Position numbers and translations under genes: made by a program. A stretch of DNA of 48,994 bases, taken from assembly GCA_022825885.1 (NCBI GenBank), contig JAJDVY010000018.1, forward strand, positions 1-48,994. The letters run 5' to 3'. Positions 8,326 through 17,727 of this stretch are shown one piece after another (position 1 is the first letter of the stretch; the number at the start of each line of letters is the position of its first letter). The notes below the pieces were generated by a model. It was not told the origin of the DNA and ran no database searches. It was given only the letters and a program-made list of their open reading frames with translations. This DNA is from Nitrospirales bacterium (lineage in GTDB: Bacteria > Nitrospirota > Nitrospiria > Nitrospirales > UBA8639).

Positions 8326-11300
8326 ATGAATAATCAACGACTCTCATACGGACTGCCTCCCAAACAGGGGCTCTATGACCCGCGGTTTGAAAAGGACGGG
8401 TGCGGCATCGGTTTTGTCGTCAACATCAAAGGGCACCGGTCCCACACCATCATTGAACAATCACTGGACGTCTTGAAGAATCTGTCCCATCGCGGCGCAC
8501 AGGGGTGCGATCCCTGTACGGGCGACGGCGCGGGGATTCTGCTGCAAATTTCTCACGAATTTTTCCGCCGGGCCTGCCAGGACGCCGGGCTGCACTTACC
8601 CGAGTCGGGCGGCTATGGAGTGGGGATGGTGTTCCTGCCGCAGGATGAGCCGCTTCGCCGGCAATGTGAACGCCTCTTTGAATCCATCGTCCTCGAAGAA
8701 GGGCTGCGATTCTTGGGATGGCGGGACGTCCCGGTGAAGCTGGAATACGTCGGCACTCTGGCACAGCGGACCCTGCCCCACATCCGGCAATTTTTCATCG
8801 CCCGCGATATCCTGAACGAAGCCCAGTTCGAGCGGAAGTTGTACGTCGTCCGGAAACGGATTGCCCGGGCGATTCGCGAGTCCGCGTTGGTGGAACGCGG
8901 GCGCGTGTATATGTGCAGCCTCTCCGCCAACACCATCGTCTATAAGGGCATGTTGCTGCCTGAACAACTCGGCGTGTTTTTCCCGGATCTGACTGATTCC
9001 AGCATGGTCTCGGCCATGGGGCTCGTACATGCCCGCTTCAGTACGAATACCTTCCCCACGTGGTCGTTGGCGCACCCGTACCGGTACGTTGTGCACAACG
9101 GTGAAATCAATACGTTGCGCGGGAACGTCAATTGGATGCGGGCGCGGCAAGGGCGCCTGGCGTCCGACCTGTTCGGTGACGATCTCAAAAAACTGTATCC
9201 CATCGTGTATGAGGAACAGAGCGATTCGGCGTGTCTGGATAACGCGGTTGAATTTCTCGTGATGGCCGGCCGGTCCCTGCCGCATGCCATGATGATGTTG
9301 ATTCCCGAACCGTGGGTCGGCAACCCGCACATGGATTTGAACCGGCGGGGCTTCTATGAATATCACGCCGCGATGATGGAACCCTGGGACGGCCCCGCGT
9401 CCGTGGCGTTTACTGACGGCAAACTGATCGGCGCCACGTTGGACCGGAACGGGTTGCGGCCCTGCCGGTACCAGGTGACCACGGACGATCTGGTCGTCTT
9501 GGCGTCCGAGGCCGGGGTCTTGCCCGCCGAGGCGAAAAACATTCGTGAAAAAGGCCGTCTGCAACCGGGTCGTATGTTCCTGGTCGACACGGTCCAAGGC
9601 CGTATTATCGACGATGAGGAAATCAAGGCGGAAATGGTGGGGCGCCAGCCCTATCGATCCTGGGTGACCCAGTACCGGGTGTCGCTGGATGAACTGCCGG
9701 AGCCGTTAAGCGTGCCGCAACCGGATCACCCGACCCTTCGCCAGCGGCAGCAGGTGTTCGGCTATACCATCGAGGAAATCAAGATGGTGCTGTCGCCAAT
9801 GGGGATCAACGGCGAAGAGCCCGTGTCGTCCATGGGCACGGACACCCCCTTGGCGGTGTTGTCCAACCGGCCGCAACTGTTGCCCAAATATTTCAAACAA
9901 CTCTTTGCCCAGGTGACGAACCCCCCGATCGATCCCATTCGGGAACAGTTGGTCATGTCGCTGGTCACGAACATCGGACCGAAACCCAACCTGACGGCCG
10001 AAACCCCGGAGGCTTGTCGCCGGATCAAGGTTCAGCAGCCGATCGTCACGAACGCGCAATTGCAAAAGATCCGGGAGATCGAAGATCCTCACTTCGTCAG
10101 CAAGACGTTGCCTCTCTTGTTCCGCGTGGCCGACGGGCCAGACGGGTTGGGGACAGCCGTGGATCAACTGTGCCGGGAGGCGTCCAGGGCCATCAAGCAG
10201 GGCTTCAAGTTCTTGATTCTGAGTGATCGCGGGGTGAACGAGGAATGGGCGGCGATTCCCAGTCTCTTGGGGATTTCCGCGGTCCACCATCATCTGGTAC
10301 GCGAGGCGACGCGCACGGAAGTCGGCCTGATCCTGGAGACCGGCGAACCGCGGGACACGCATCATTTTGCCTGTCTGATCGGATACGGCGCCGGCGTGGT
10401 GAATCCGTACCTCGTGTTTGAAACCTACAAGGACCTGGAGCGCGAAGGCTATTTGCCGGAAGGCATCGACGCGGAAACCGCGTCGGGCAAATTCATCAAA
10501 GCCATCAACAAGGGCCTGCTCAAAATCTTTTCCAAAATGGGCATTTCCACGGTACAGTCTTATTGCGGTGCGCAGATTTTCGAAGCCGTCGGGCTGCACG
10601 AGGAACTCGTGAAACGGTATTTCACTGGCACGCCCTCACGCATTCAGGGCATGGGCATGCGGGAAATTGCCGAAGAAGCCTTGCGGCGTCACCGTGTGGC
10701 GTATGAACCGGTTCCCATTCGGCAGTTGGATTTCGGCAGCGAGATCCATTACCGCATCCAGGGTGAACACCATAATTGGAACCCGGAAACCATCTCTACG
10801 TTGCAGCACGCGACCCGCACCAATGATGCCGGCATCTACGACACCTATGCCCAACTGGTGAACGACGAAACCCAGCGCCGGTCGAATTTGCGGGGGCTGT
10901 TTGATTTTAAATCCCTGCCGGATCCCTTGCCGTTGGAGGAAGTGGAGCCTGCGAGTGAGATCGTGAAGCGGTTCACCACCGGTGCGATGTCGTATGGGGC
11001 TATCAGCAAGGAATCCCATGAAACGCTGGCGATCGCGATGAACCGGATCGGCGCCAAGAGCAACACGGGTGAGGGCGGCGAAGACGCGGAACGCTTTCTT
11101 CCCTTGCCCAACGGCGATTCCAAGAATTCGTACATCAAGCAGGTGGCCTCCGGGCGGTTCGGGGTGACGGCCCATTACCTCGTCAACGCCAAGGAACTCC
11201 AAATCAAGATGGCGCAGGGGGCCAAACCCGGAGAAGGGGGCCAATTGCCCGGGCATAAGGTGGACGACGTCATCGCCAAAATGCGGTTTTCAACGCCAGG

Positions 11301-12876
11301 CGTGGGCCTCATTTCGCCGCCGCCGCATCACGACATTTATTCGATCGAAGACTTGGCGCAGCTCATTTTCGATTTGAAAAACTCGAATCCCGGCGCGGAC
11401 GTGTCCGTGAAGCTGGTCTCGGAAGTCGGCGTGGGTACGGTGGCCGCCGGAGTGTCCAAGGCGCATGCCGACAAGGTGTTGATCAGCGGTGATTCCGGGG
11501 GCACGGGGGCCTCGCCCTTGTCGTCCATCAAATCCGCGGGGATTCCCTGGGAACTCGGTCTGGCGGAGACCCATCAAACTCTCGTACTCAACGACCTGCG
11601 GGGACGCATCAAAGTCGAAACCGACGGACAGATGAAAACCGGTCGCGATGTCGTGGTCGCCGCGTTGCTCGGGGCCGAAGAATTCGGTTTTTCCACCGCG
11701 CCGTTGATTGTCGAAGGCTGTATCATGATGCGGAAATGTCATCTCAACACGTGTCCGGTGGGCATCGCGACCCAGGACCCCGAACTCCGCAGACGGTTTG
11801 CCGGCCAACCGGACCACGTGGTGAATTTCTTCTTTTTTGTGGCGGAAGAAGTGCGACAATTGATGGCCCAACTCGGGTTCCGGTCTTTCCCGGAGATGAT
11901 CGGACGTACCGACAAATTGAAAGTGCAAAAAGCCCTTGACCATTGGAAAGCGAGCGGCCTGGATCTCTCGGCCCTGTTGTGGAGTCCGGACGTCGGGTCG
12001 GAGGTGGCGACGTACAACGTCCAGCCGCAGGACCACGGTTTGGACAAGGTCATGGACGTGAAATTGGTGCAACTGTGTGAGCCGGCCATCGAGCGACGGG
12101 AAAAGGTCACGCTGGACCTGTCGATCCGTAATACCGACCGGACCACCGGCACGATCCTGTCCAGTCGAATCGCAGGGAAATACGGGGAAGAAGGGTTGCC
12201 CGCGGATACCATTACCATCAATTTCAAGGGGTCGGCCGGCCAGTCCTTCGGTGCGTTTTTGAGCAAAGGCATCACGCTCAATCTCGAAGGCGAGTCCAAC
12301 GATTACCTGGGGAAGGGGCTTTCCGGCGGTAAGATCATCGTGACCCCGCCACGGGGCGTCACGTTCGAACCCGAACGCACCATCCTGATCGGCAATACGT
12401 CACTCTATGGGGCCACGCGCGGAGAGTGTTATTTCTACGGGATGGCCGGTGAACGGTTTGCGGTGAGAAACAGCGGGGTTCGCACGGTGATCGAGGGAAC
12501 CGGTGATCACGGGTGTGAGTATATGACGGGGGGCGTGGTCGTGGTGCTGGGCGGCACCGGTCGAAACTTCGCCGCGGGCATGTCGGGTGGTGAAGCCTAC
12601 GTCTGGAATGAAGACGGAAAATTCGAATCCCGGTGCAATCTCGGGATGGTGGAATTGGAACGGGTCGTGGAGCCGGAAGACGTGCAAACCCTGAAGACCC
12701 TGATCGAGAATCACTCGCGCTATACGGGTAGCCGCAAGGCCCGGATGATTTTGGACTCCTGGCCGATGATGCTTGGCCACTTCGTCAAGGTGATGCCGCT
12801 GGATTACAAGCGGGTCCTTGCGGAACGCAAGGCGGCGTTGAAAAAAAGCACCTATGAGGCGGTGGCGCATGGCTGA
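8326..12876 (+). CDS. gltB: glutamate synthase large subunit
   Basis: Makes glutamate from 2-oxoglutarate and glutamine-derived ammonia in nitrogen assimilation; cytosolic. The 1516-residue length and domain order fit the family: an Ntn-type glutaminase domain whose nucleophile is Cys26 (GCGIGF, exposed after removal of a short propeptide), a central domain, an FMN-binding synthase domain with GEGGED and GDSGGTGASP, a 3Fe-4S site at Cys1132, Cys1138 and Cys1143 (CIMMRKCHLNTCPVG), and the C-terminal GXGXG beta-helix. ATG 8326 is chosen because GAGGA lies 9 bases upstream; frames extending to GTG 8296 lack such a site. It overlaps gltD by 8 bases, so the two are translationally coupled. Confidence 0.96.
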   Translation: MNNQRLSYGLPPKQGLYDPRFEKDGCGIGFVVNIKGHRSHTIIEQSLDVLKNLSHRGAQGCDPCTGDGAGILLQISHEFFRRACQDAGLHLPESGGYGVGMVFLPQDEPLRRQCERLFESIVLEEGLRFLGWRDVPVKLEYVGTLAQRTLPHIRQFFIARDILNEAQFERKLYVVRKRIARAIRESALVERGRVYMCSLSANTIVYKGMLLPEQLGVFFPDLTDSSMVSAMGLVHARFSTNTFPTWSLAHPYRYVVHNGEINTLRGNVNWMRARQGRLASDLFGDDLKKLYPIVYEEQSDSACLDNAVEFLVMAGRSLPHAMMMLIPEPWVGNPHMDLNRRGFYEYHAAMMEPWDGPASVAFTDGKLIGATLDRNGLRPCRYQVTTDDLVVLASEAGVLPAEAKNIREKGRLQPGRMFLVDTVQGRIIDDEEIKAEMVGRQPYRSWVTQYRVSLDELPEPLSVPQPDHPTLRQRQQVFGYTIEEIKMVLSPMGINGEEPVSSMGTDTPLAVLSNRPQLLPKYFKQLFAQVTNPPIDPIREQLVMSLVTNIGPKPNLTAETPEACRRIKVQQPIVTNAQLQKIREIEDPHFVSKTLPLLFRVADGPDGLGTAVDQLCREASRAIKQGFKFLILSDRGVNEEWAAIPSLLGISAVHHHLVREATRTEVGLILETGEPRDTHHFACLIGYGAGVVNPYLVFETYKDLEREGYLPEGIDAETASGKFIKAINKGLLKIFSKMGISTVQSYCGAQIFEAVGLHEELVKRYFTGTPSRIQGMGMREIAEEALRRHRVAYEPVPIRQLDFGSEIHYRIQGEHHNWNPETISTLQHATRTNDAGIYDTYAQLVNDETQRRSNLRGLFDFKSLPDPLPLEEVEPASEIVKRFTTGAMSYGAISKESHETLAIAMNRIGAKSNTGEGGEDAERFLPLPNGDSKNSYIKQVASGRFGVTAHYLVNAKELQIKMAQGAKPGEGGQLPGHKVDDVIAKMRFSTPGVGLISPPPHHDIYSIEDLAQLIFDLKNSNPGADVSVKLVSEVGVGTVAAGVSKAHADKVLISGDSGGTGASPLSSIKSAGIPWELGLAETHQTLVLNDLRGRIKVETDGQMKTGRDVVVAALLGAEEFGFSTAPLIVEGCIMMRKCHLNTCPVGIATQDPELRRRFAGQPDHVVNFFFFVAEEVRQLMAQLGFRSFPEMIGRTDKLKVQKALDHWKASGLDLSALLWSPDVGSEVATYNVQPQDHGLDKVMDVKLVQLCEPAIERREKVTLDLSIRNTDRTTGTILSSRIAGKYGEEGLPADTITINFKGSAGQSFGAFLSKGITLNLEGESNDYLGKGLSGGKIIVTPPRGVTFEPERTILIGNTSLYGATRGECYFYGMAGERFAVRNSGVRTVIEGTGDHGCEYMTGGVVVVLGGTGRNFAAGMSGGEAYVWNEDGKFESRCNLGMVELERVVEPEDVQTLKTLIENHSRYTGSRKARMILDSWPMMLGHFVKVMPLDYKRVLAERKAALKKSTYEAVAHG

Positions 12877-14314
12877 TCCCCGGGGGTTCATGAACGTGGC
12901 GAGGGAAACGCCGGCCCGGCGTTCGGTCGAACTTCGGGTGTTGGATTGGAAGGAAATGTACGAACCGTTTCCCGAGGAGAAACTGCGTAACCAGGGCGGA
13001 CGATGCATGGATTGCGGCGTGCCGTTTTGCCAGAGTCACAACGGATGTCCGGTTATCAACCTGATCCCCGAGTGGAACGATATGGTGCATCGCGGCCGGT
13101 GGAAGGATGCCCTCAAGGCGCTCCATTCGACGAATAATTTTCCCGAATTCACCGGTCGGTTGTGTCCGGCGCCGTGCGAGTCGGCCTGCGTGCTGGGGAT
13201 CAATGCCGACCCCGTTTCCATCCGCGTCATCGAATGGAACATCATTGATCGCGGGTTTGATGAACACTGGATCGAGCCGGTTCTGCCGGTCGCCAAAACA
13301 GGTAAAACCGTCGCGGTCGTCGGGTCGGGTCCCGCAGGTTTGGCCGCGGCCCAACAGTTGGCCCGAGCCGGACACAGTGTCACCGTGTATGAAAAAGCGG
13401 ACCGTATCGGCGGGTTGCTGCGTTACGGCATTCCGGACTTCAAAATGGAAAAGTGGGTGATCGACCGGAGGCTGGACCAGATGATCGCGGAAGGCGTGAG
13501 ATTTGAACCCAACGTGAACGTCGGCGAGGATGTCACGGCGGACGACCTCGCCGGCCGGTTTGATGCGGTGTGTCTGGCGCTGGGCGCCGAGCAGCCGCGT
13601 GATTTGCCGGTGCCCGGTCGTGACTTGGACGGGGTCCACTTTGCCATGGACTATCTCACCCAACAGAATAAGGTGAATGCGGGCGACGGCCTGCCGGTCG
13701 AGCCGATTACCGCAAAGGACAAGCGGGTGGTGATTATCGGCGGCGGTGACACTGGTTCGGACTGTTTGGGAACGGCGCATCGCCAGGGATGCCGGTCCGT
13801 GCATCAGTTCGAATTGTTGCCGGAACCGCCTCCTCAGCGGGCGGATTCTACGCCGTGGCCCTTGTGGCCCATGCAGCTTCGCACCTCCCACGCCCATGAG
13901 GAAGGCTGCGACCGCCAATGGAGCGTCTCCACCACGAAGTTCTCGGGCGACAATGCCCGTGTACGCACACTCCACGCTCATCGGGTTTCGTTTCAGGGTG
14001 GAACATTTACCCCGGTCCCCGGAACGGAATTCGAGATGGGCGTCGATTTGGTGCTCTTGGCCATGGGCTTTACCGGACCCGTCAAAAACGGCTTGCTCGA
14101 TAGCCTGGGCGTCGAGTACGACGCGCGAGGGAACGTGGCGGTGGACGGAAATTTCATGAGCAGCCAAGAAGGGATTTTCGCCGCCGGAGATGCGAAACGC
14201 GGCGCCTCGCTCATCGTCTGGGCCATTGCAGAAGGCCGCAAGGCTGCAACCGGAATCGATACCTACCTGAGAGCCGGAAACAGCCTGTCGACTGCCTCCC
14301 GTTCACGTGCGTGA
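12869..14314 (+). CDS. gltD: glutamate synthase small subunit
   Basis: The FAD- and NAD(P)H-binding partner of GltB passes electrons through two 4Fe-4S clusters to the large subunit. The N-terminus has the cluster cysteines (CMDCGVPFC, then CPAPCESAC). The FAD dinucleotide-binding motif is VVGSGPAGLAAAQ and the second nucleotide-binding motif is IIGGGDTGSD. GIFAAGDAKRGASL near the C-terminus is the usual FAD-contact segment. At 481 residues it is full length. ATG 12869 starts inside the last codons of gltB; an in-frame ATG at 12854 is possible but less well spaced. A short gap follows before a convergent lipoprotein gene. Confidence 0.95.
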   Translation: MADPRGFMNVARETPARRSVELRVLDWKEMYEPFPEEKLRNQGGRCMDCGVPFCQSHNGCPVINLIPEWNDMVHRGRWKDALKALHSTNNFPEFTGRLCPAPCESACVLGINADPVSIRVIEWNIIDRGFDEHWIEPVLPVAKTGKTVAVVGSGPAGLAAAQQLARAGHSVTVYEKADRIGGLLRYGIPDFKMEKWVIDRRLDQMIAEGVRFEPNVNVGEDVTADDLAGRFDAVCLALGAEQPRDLPVPGRDLDGVHFAMDYLTQQNKVNAGDGLPVEPITAKDKRVVIIGGGDTGSDCLGTAHRQGCRSVHQFELLPEPPPQRADSTPWPLWPMQLRTSHAHEEGCDRQWSVSTTKFSGDNARVRTLHAHRVSFQGGTFTPVPGTEFEMGVDLVLLAMGFTGPVKNGLLDSLGVEYDARGNVAVDGNFMSSQEGIFAAGDAKRGASLIVWAIAEGRKAATGIDTYLRAGNSLSTASRSRA

Positions 14315-14373
14315 TTCTCTCCGGGGTCGTTGGCGATGTTCATGCCGATGACGTGTACGCGCAGAGCTTTGGA

Positions 14374-15354
14374 TCAGGAAATTTCGGAGTCATTCTCCGG
14401 TGGTGCGTGAATGTCCTTGGCCGGTGTCTTCTGTTCCGGAGGATCGAGAATTTGCCGGATGGCCTGGATTAATCGACGTTCGATGAGCGCGACTTCGTCG
14501 GCGCCCACCTTGATGATGGTTCCTCCCGGGGTGATCTCTTCATACTCGGCTTTGACCTTCAGCGCGGTCTGGCTGTCGGGTTGGGCCTCCAATTCCATCA
14601 GGTACTGGTTCCGGTAACCGGGCAACTCGATCGAGGGTGAGGGTGAGGTTTTGCGTTCAGTGATGAACACCGATTTTTTGTCGGTCTCCATTTTTAACAT
14701 CAACGTGTAGCCATTGTTCGCCAAGGCCTGCAACGCGGCGTTGGTCACGTCCGACATGTTGTGGAACAGTGTCTGCGCCTTCACCGTTTGGTTGTTGATT
14801 TGCAGGGATTCCCGAAAACGGTCCCGTAGCTTGCGCAGCCACTGGGCGTCATTTTTGAATTTTTGACCGTCCGTCTGCAATTTTTGATTTTCTTGGGTTA
14901 AGGCTGCGATCTGTTGGATGAAGTTCTGTTTTTCGCCGGAGAGGTCTTGCCCGGTTTGTTGCGCAAGTTCGAGTTGTTTGCGGAGTTTTTTGGTCTCCAC
15001 TTGCAGCTTGCGGTTTTTGTTGGTGATGGCCGCGACTTGTTGCAGCAGGTTTTGTTTTTCAGTGGAGAGTCCTTGCCCGGTCTGTTGTGCGAGTTCGAGT
15101 CGTTTCCCAAATTCGTCCTCGTTCGCTCGAAGTTCCTGGTTGAGCCGGTCGATCTGTTCCTGCAGGACCCGGTTTCCTTCCTGAAGAGTCGTCATCATGC
15201 TTTCTTGCTTGACGATTCGTTCTTTGAGTTGGTCGTTTTCCTCGATCAGGGGCGTGTTGTCGGGAGGGCACCCGGTCAACAGGACGAAGCTGATAAGGGA
15301 GATTCGGATCAGGTGGTGGCGTCGTATGGGAATGACTGACTGTTCAAGTATCAC
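14374..15354 (-). CDS. coiled-coil lipoprotein of unknown function
   Basis: A 326-residue protein with a lipoprotein signal (basic n-region, hydrophobic stretch, lipobox LLTGC at about residue 29), a long coiled coil (about 38-170), and a compact alpha/beta C-terminal domain (about 190-300) with alternating hydrophobics. Within the coil a 42-residue unit, exactly six heptads, occurs twice (LELAQQTGQGLSTEKQN and LELAQQTGQDLSGEKQN starts), visible at DNA level as similar blocks 126 bases apart. The likely location is the periplasmic face of a membrane. The start is a GTG at 15354 with no strong ribosome site. It is convergent with gltD. Family not recognised; the C-terminal part may be a BamC-like domain, but that is only a resemblance. 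Confidence 0.75.
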   Translation of the reverse strand: MILEQSVIPIRRHHLIRISLISFVLLTGCPPDNTPLIEENDQLKERIVKQESMMTTLQEGNRVLQEQIDRLNQELRANEDEFGKRLELAQQTGQGLSTEKQNLLQQVAAITNKNRKLQVETKKLRKQLELAQQTGQDLSGEKQNFIQQIAALTQENQKLQTDGQKFKNDAQWLRKLRDRFRESLQINNQTVKAQTLFHNMSDVTNAALQALANNGYTLMLKMETDKKSVFITERKTSPSPSIELPGYRNQYLMELEAQPDSQTALKVKAEYEEITPGGTIIKVGADEVALIERRLIQAIRQILDPPEQKTPAKDIHAPPENDSEIS

Positions 15355-15555
15355 AACGGGGTCCCCGTGGGCGCTTTCTTGAAAGAGAACGTGTTACACT
15401 TCACTGCGAAACCCGATCTCGTTTTTTGATTGTAGGTTTCTTCAAGAATGAATGCAAATCCAAGCCCGGTTCTCTCAGGTTGCGGCATCGTCATATTCCG
15501 GCGCGGTCTTCATCCCACGGGACGTTGGCCGGGATCAAGACGGGGAAGCTGACTC
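15355..15555. other. divergent intergenic region, no clear element
   Basis: About 200 bases separate the minus-strand lipoprotein gene from the plus-strand MBL hydrolase gene. Promoters for both should lie here. No consensus-like -35/-10 pair or stable hairpin stands out. Confidence 0.4.
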
Positions 15556-16194
15556 GTGCAGTCTATCATTCACAAAACGTTTGCCGTTCCTCCCCTCGGA
15601 TGTAATTGTTCCATTTTAGGGGACCCGGAATCCCACGAGGCGGTTATTGTCGATCCGGGCGGGAATCCCGAGCAACTATTGGATGAGGTACGGCGTCTTG
15701 GCCTGACGGTTGTGCGTATCCTGCACACCCATGCCCATTTCGATCATTTCCTGGCATCCGGAGACATGCAAAGAGCCACACGGGTGCCTCTCTGTCTGCA
15801 CCCCGATGATGAACGGTTGTGGAAGATGCTCGACGTGCAATGCCGGGCGTTCGGGGTGCCGTATCTCCCCGCACCGGATCCGGATTGTTGGATTCAGGAT
15901 GGGGAGACGCTGTCGTTCGGGAGTGTCTCCGGGCAGGCGTTGCATACTCCTGGGCACACCCCGGGGTCCCTCTGTTTCTATTTTGCCGGCCAGCAGTTGC
16001 TTCTTTCGGGCGATACCCTGTTTCGCGGTGGTATCGGGCGAACGGATTTGTGGGGCGGCGACGCGCGCGCCATCCAGTTTTCGATTCGGGAGCGACTGTT
16101 TTCCCTAGACCCCGACACCAGCGTCATGCCGGGGCACGGACCGGCGACGCAGATCGGACTTGAACAGGAATCCAATCCGTTTGTGGGGCGATAA
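15556..16194 (+). CDS. MBL-fold metallo-hydrolase (glyoxalase II-like)
   Basis: A 212-residue cytosolic hydrolase of the metallo-beta-lactamase fold. All metal-site signatures are present: THAHFDH near residue 55, HTPGHTPGSL near 138, SGDTLFRGGIGR near 158, and PGHGP near the C-terminus. The size and the GGIGRTDL loop fit the small glyoxalase II-like subgroup, which often acts on thioesters such as hydroxyacyl-glutathione or related thiols. The substrate cannot be told from sequence. It starts at a GTG with a GGGGAAG site 9 bases upstream and has no signal peptide. Confidence 0.88.
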   Translation: MQSIIHKTFAVPPLGCNCSILGDPESHEAVIVDPGGNPEQLLDEVRRLGLTVVRILHTHAHFDHFLASGDMQRATRVPLCLHPDDERLWKMLDVQCRAFGVPYLPAPDPDCWIQDGETLSFGSVSGQALHTPGHTPGSLCFYFAGQQLLLSGDTLFRGGIGRTDLWGGDARAIQFSIRERLFSLDPDTSVMPGHGPATQIGLEQESNPFVGR

Positions 16195-16212
16195 AGGTCA
16201 AAAGAGCCAGTC

Positions 16213-16404
16213 ATGCGACGTCTCCTTCAACGGGTCATTCTTCTTGTCGGATGTTCGGCAATCACTGTTGTTCAGGTTCACGCGCAATCCCCGTCCCCTT
16301 CGGGACTCCCATCTTTGTCGACGAAGCCTTGCTGGGAAAACGCCGAGAGTCGCAACGGCCCCAAGATTCGCAGGTCGAGTTGTGACGTTACGGTTCCACC
16401 ATGA
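16213..16404 (+). CDS. possible small secreted protein or frameshifted remnant
   Basis: A 63-codon frame starts 18 bases after the MBL gene and begins with a convincing signal-peptide-like stretch (MRRLLQRVILLVGCSAITVV, then HAQ). After about residue 28 the composition becomes unlikely. In the -1 frame an alternative tail (IPVPFGTPIFVDEALLGKRR) reads sensibly to a TGA at about 16383. This suggests either a single-base frameshift in a small secreted protein gene or chance. The 3' end overlaps the convergent PKD-protein gene. Confidence 0.28.
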   Translation: MRRLLQRVILLVGCSAITVVQVHAQSPSPSGLPSLSTKPCWENAESRNGPKIRRSSCDVTVPP

Positions 16405-17419
16405 TATCGACAACGGCAGGGTCGCTGTCGGCTCCTTGCACGTCCGTGACCCTGAGGGTGAAACGAAAGAGCCGGGGCTCCACCACGAACGGCGCGAAAA
16501 ACCGGGCTTTTTCCGAATCAGGATCGAGCAGGGCGATCCGGCTGCCTCGAACTTGCGCCCATGAGTACTTGAGAGAACCGCCTTCCGGGTCGTAGCTTTT
16601 GAGGCCGTTGAGGACGACCCGTTCGCCCGAATACACGTTCTGCGTCGGACCCGGGGCGGCCATGGGGGGCTGGTTCGGGTCCGTATTGACTTCCACGAGG
16701 ACGTCGAGTTTCCGTTTGACTCCGCCATTGTTGACGGTCACGGTTGTGGCGCCGTTCCCGACCAGCCGAAGACGTCCGTTTTTGTTGATGGTGATCACGG
16801 ATTCATCGTCCACGTGGTAGGTTGTCCCAGCGGCGGCGCTGTGAATCGACCGCGTCGTGCCGTCCGAATACCGGCCTACGACGGGCAGGTCGATATCCTT
16901 CCCCAGAAAATCCAATTGATCATAGACCCGAACCGCGCTCGCACGTCCGAACTTTAAGGGTTTGTCCGTTTCAAAATCGATTTCTTCCAACGATCCATGG
17001 GGTTGGATGAGGAGGAGCGTCTCGTCGAAGACCGCCCAATCTTCGTCGTCGGCCTGCCGGTTTTCCTGTTCGGCAACGGCCAACAGGCGAAAGAGCCCCG
17101 TTGCCGCTTGTGGCGGTCGCAGGTTCGCTCCGAACGGCGGGTCGGTCACGACGCCGGCTAACTTCTCATCCACGAATGCCTTGAGCATGTCTTCCCGCTC
17201 CTCGTACCAATAGAACCGGACTTTCGTCACTCCCGTGACGGTCCCGACGTCGATGACAACGGATACGTCTTGGTTGGACGGGTGGCTGCTGCCGTTCTTG
17301 GGCTGTACGATGGAAAACGCCCCGGCTTCCGGCAGCAGGTTCGCAACAGGCAGGGCAAAGGAGAAGAGCAGGCTCAGAGCAACAAAGAGGAGAAAAGTCA
17401 TGGCTGCCGTCTTACGCAC
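16388..17419 (-). CDS. secreted PKD/Ig-like domain protein
   Basis: A 343-residue exported protein. It has a signal peptide (MTFLLFVALSLLFSFALPVA region), then an Ig-like beta domain, then a Big_2-like segment (VVGRYSDGTTRSI...SVITINKNGRLRLVGNGATTVTV, about 190-245), and a C-terminal PKD domain (GERVVLNGLKSYDPEGGSLKYSW, about 270-343). Such proteins sit on the cell surface or in the periplasm and mediate binding; the partner is unknown. The GTG at 17419 or the ATG at 17401 could be the start. The gene is convergent with the MBL hydrolase and divergent from the cupredoxin at 17728. Confidence 0.78.
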   Translation of the reverse strand: MRKTAAMTFLLFVALSLLFSFALPVANLLPEAGAFSIVQPKNGSSHPSNQDVSVVIDVGTVTGVTKVRFYWYEEREDMLKAFVDEKLAGVVTDPPFGANLRPPQAATGLFRLLAVAEQENRQADDEDWAVFDETLLLIQPHGSLEEIDFETDKPLKFGRASAVRVYDQLDFLGKDIDLPVVGRYSDGTTRSIHSAAAGTTYHVDDESVITINKNGRLRLVGNGATTVTVNNGGVKRKLDVLVEVNTDPNQPPMAAPGPTQNVYSGERVVLNGLKSYDPEGGSLKYSWAQVRGSRIALLDPDSEKARFFAPFVVEPRLFRFTLRVTDVQGADSDPAVVDIMVEP

Positions 17420-17669
17420 GACTGTCGACCAAGTAGGGCTCCACTCTACCTTTGGAAAAGATCACGATGCAAGGAAAAAGTCGATCTTCAGGGAGCGGGA
17501 ACCGGACCATTGCCCGGCTTATTTCCTTGTCCTCACTATTCTGCTATATTCCGCTCAACATGCACCCTAAAAACAGCCTTGCGTCCTATGGCGGCATATG
17601 CTATAAGTCGGATTCACCGTGCAGCAAAATGGTGCAGACAAGTGGGTTTTTTAGAAAACGTGAGTGGCC

Positions 17670-17698
17670 TTGAGGTTTTAGCGCGGCACTTTTTATTA
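17670..17698 (+). promoter_or_regulatory. candidate promoter of the cupredoxin gene
   Basis: TTGAGG (17670-17675) and TTATTA (17693-17698) are 17 bases apart, with the following AT-rich leader carrying an AGGAGG site before ATG 17728. Both hexamers deviate from consensus. The rest of the 310-base divergent gap (17420-17727) shows no other clear element. Confidence 0.4.
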
Positions 17699-17727
17699 AC
17701 GTCATTTTTATAGTGAGGAGGTAGGCA

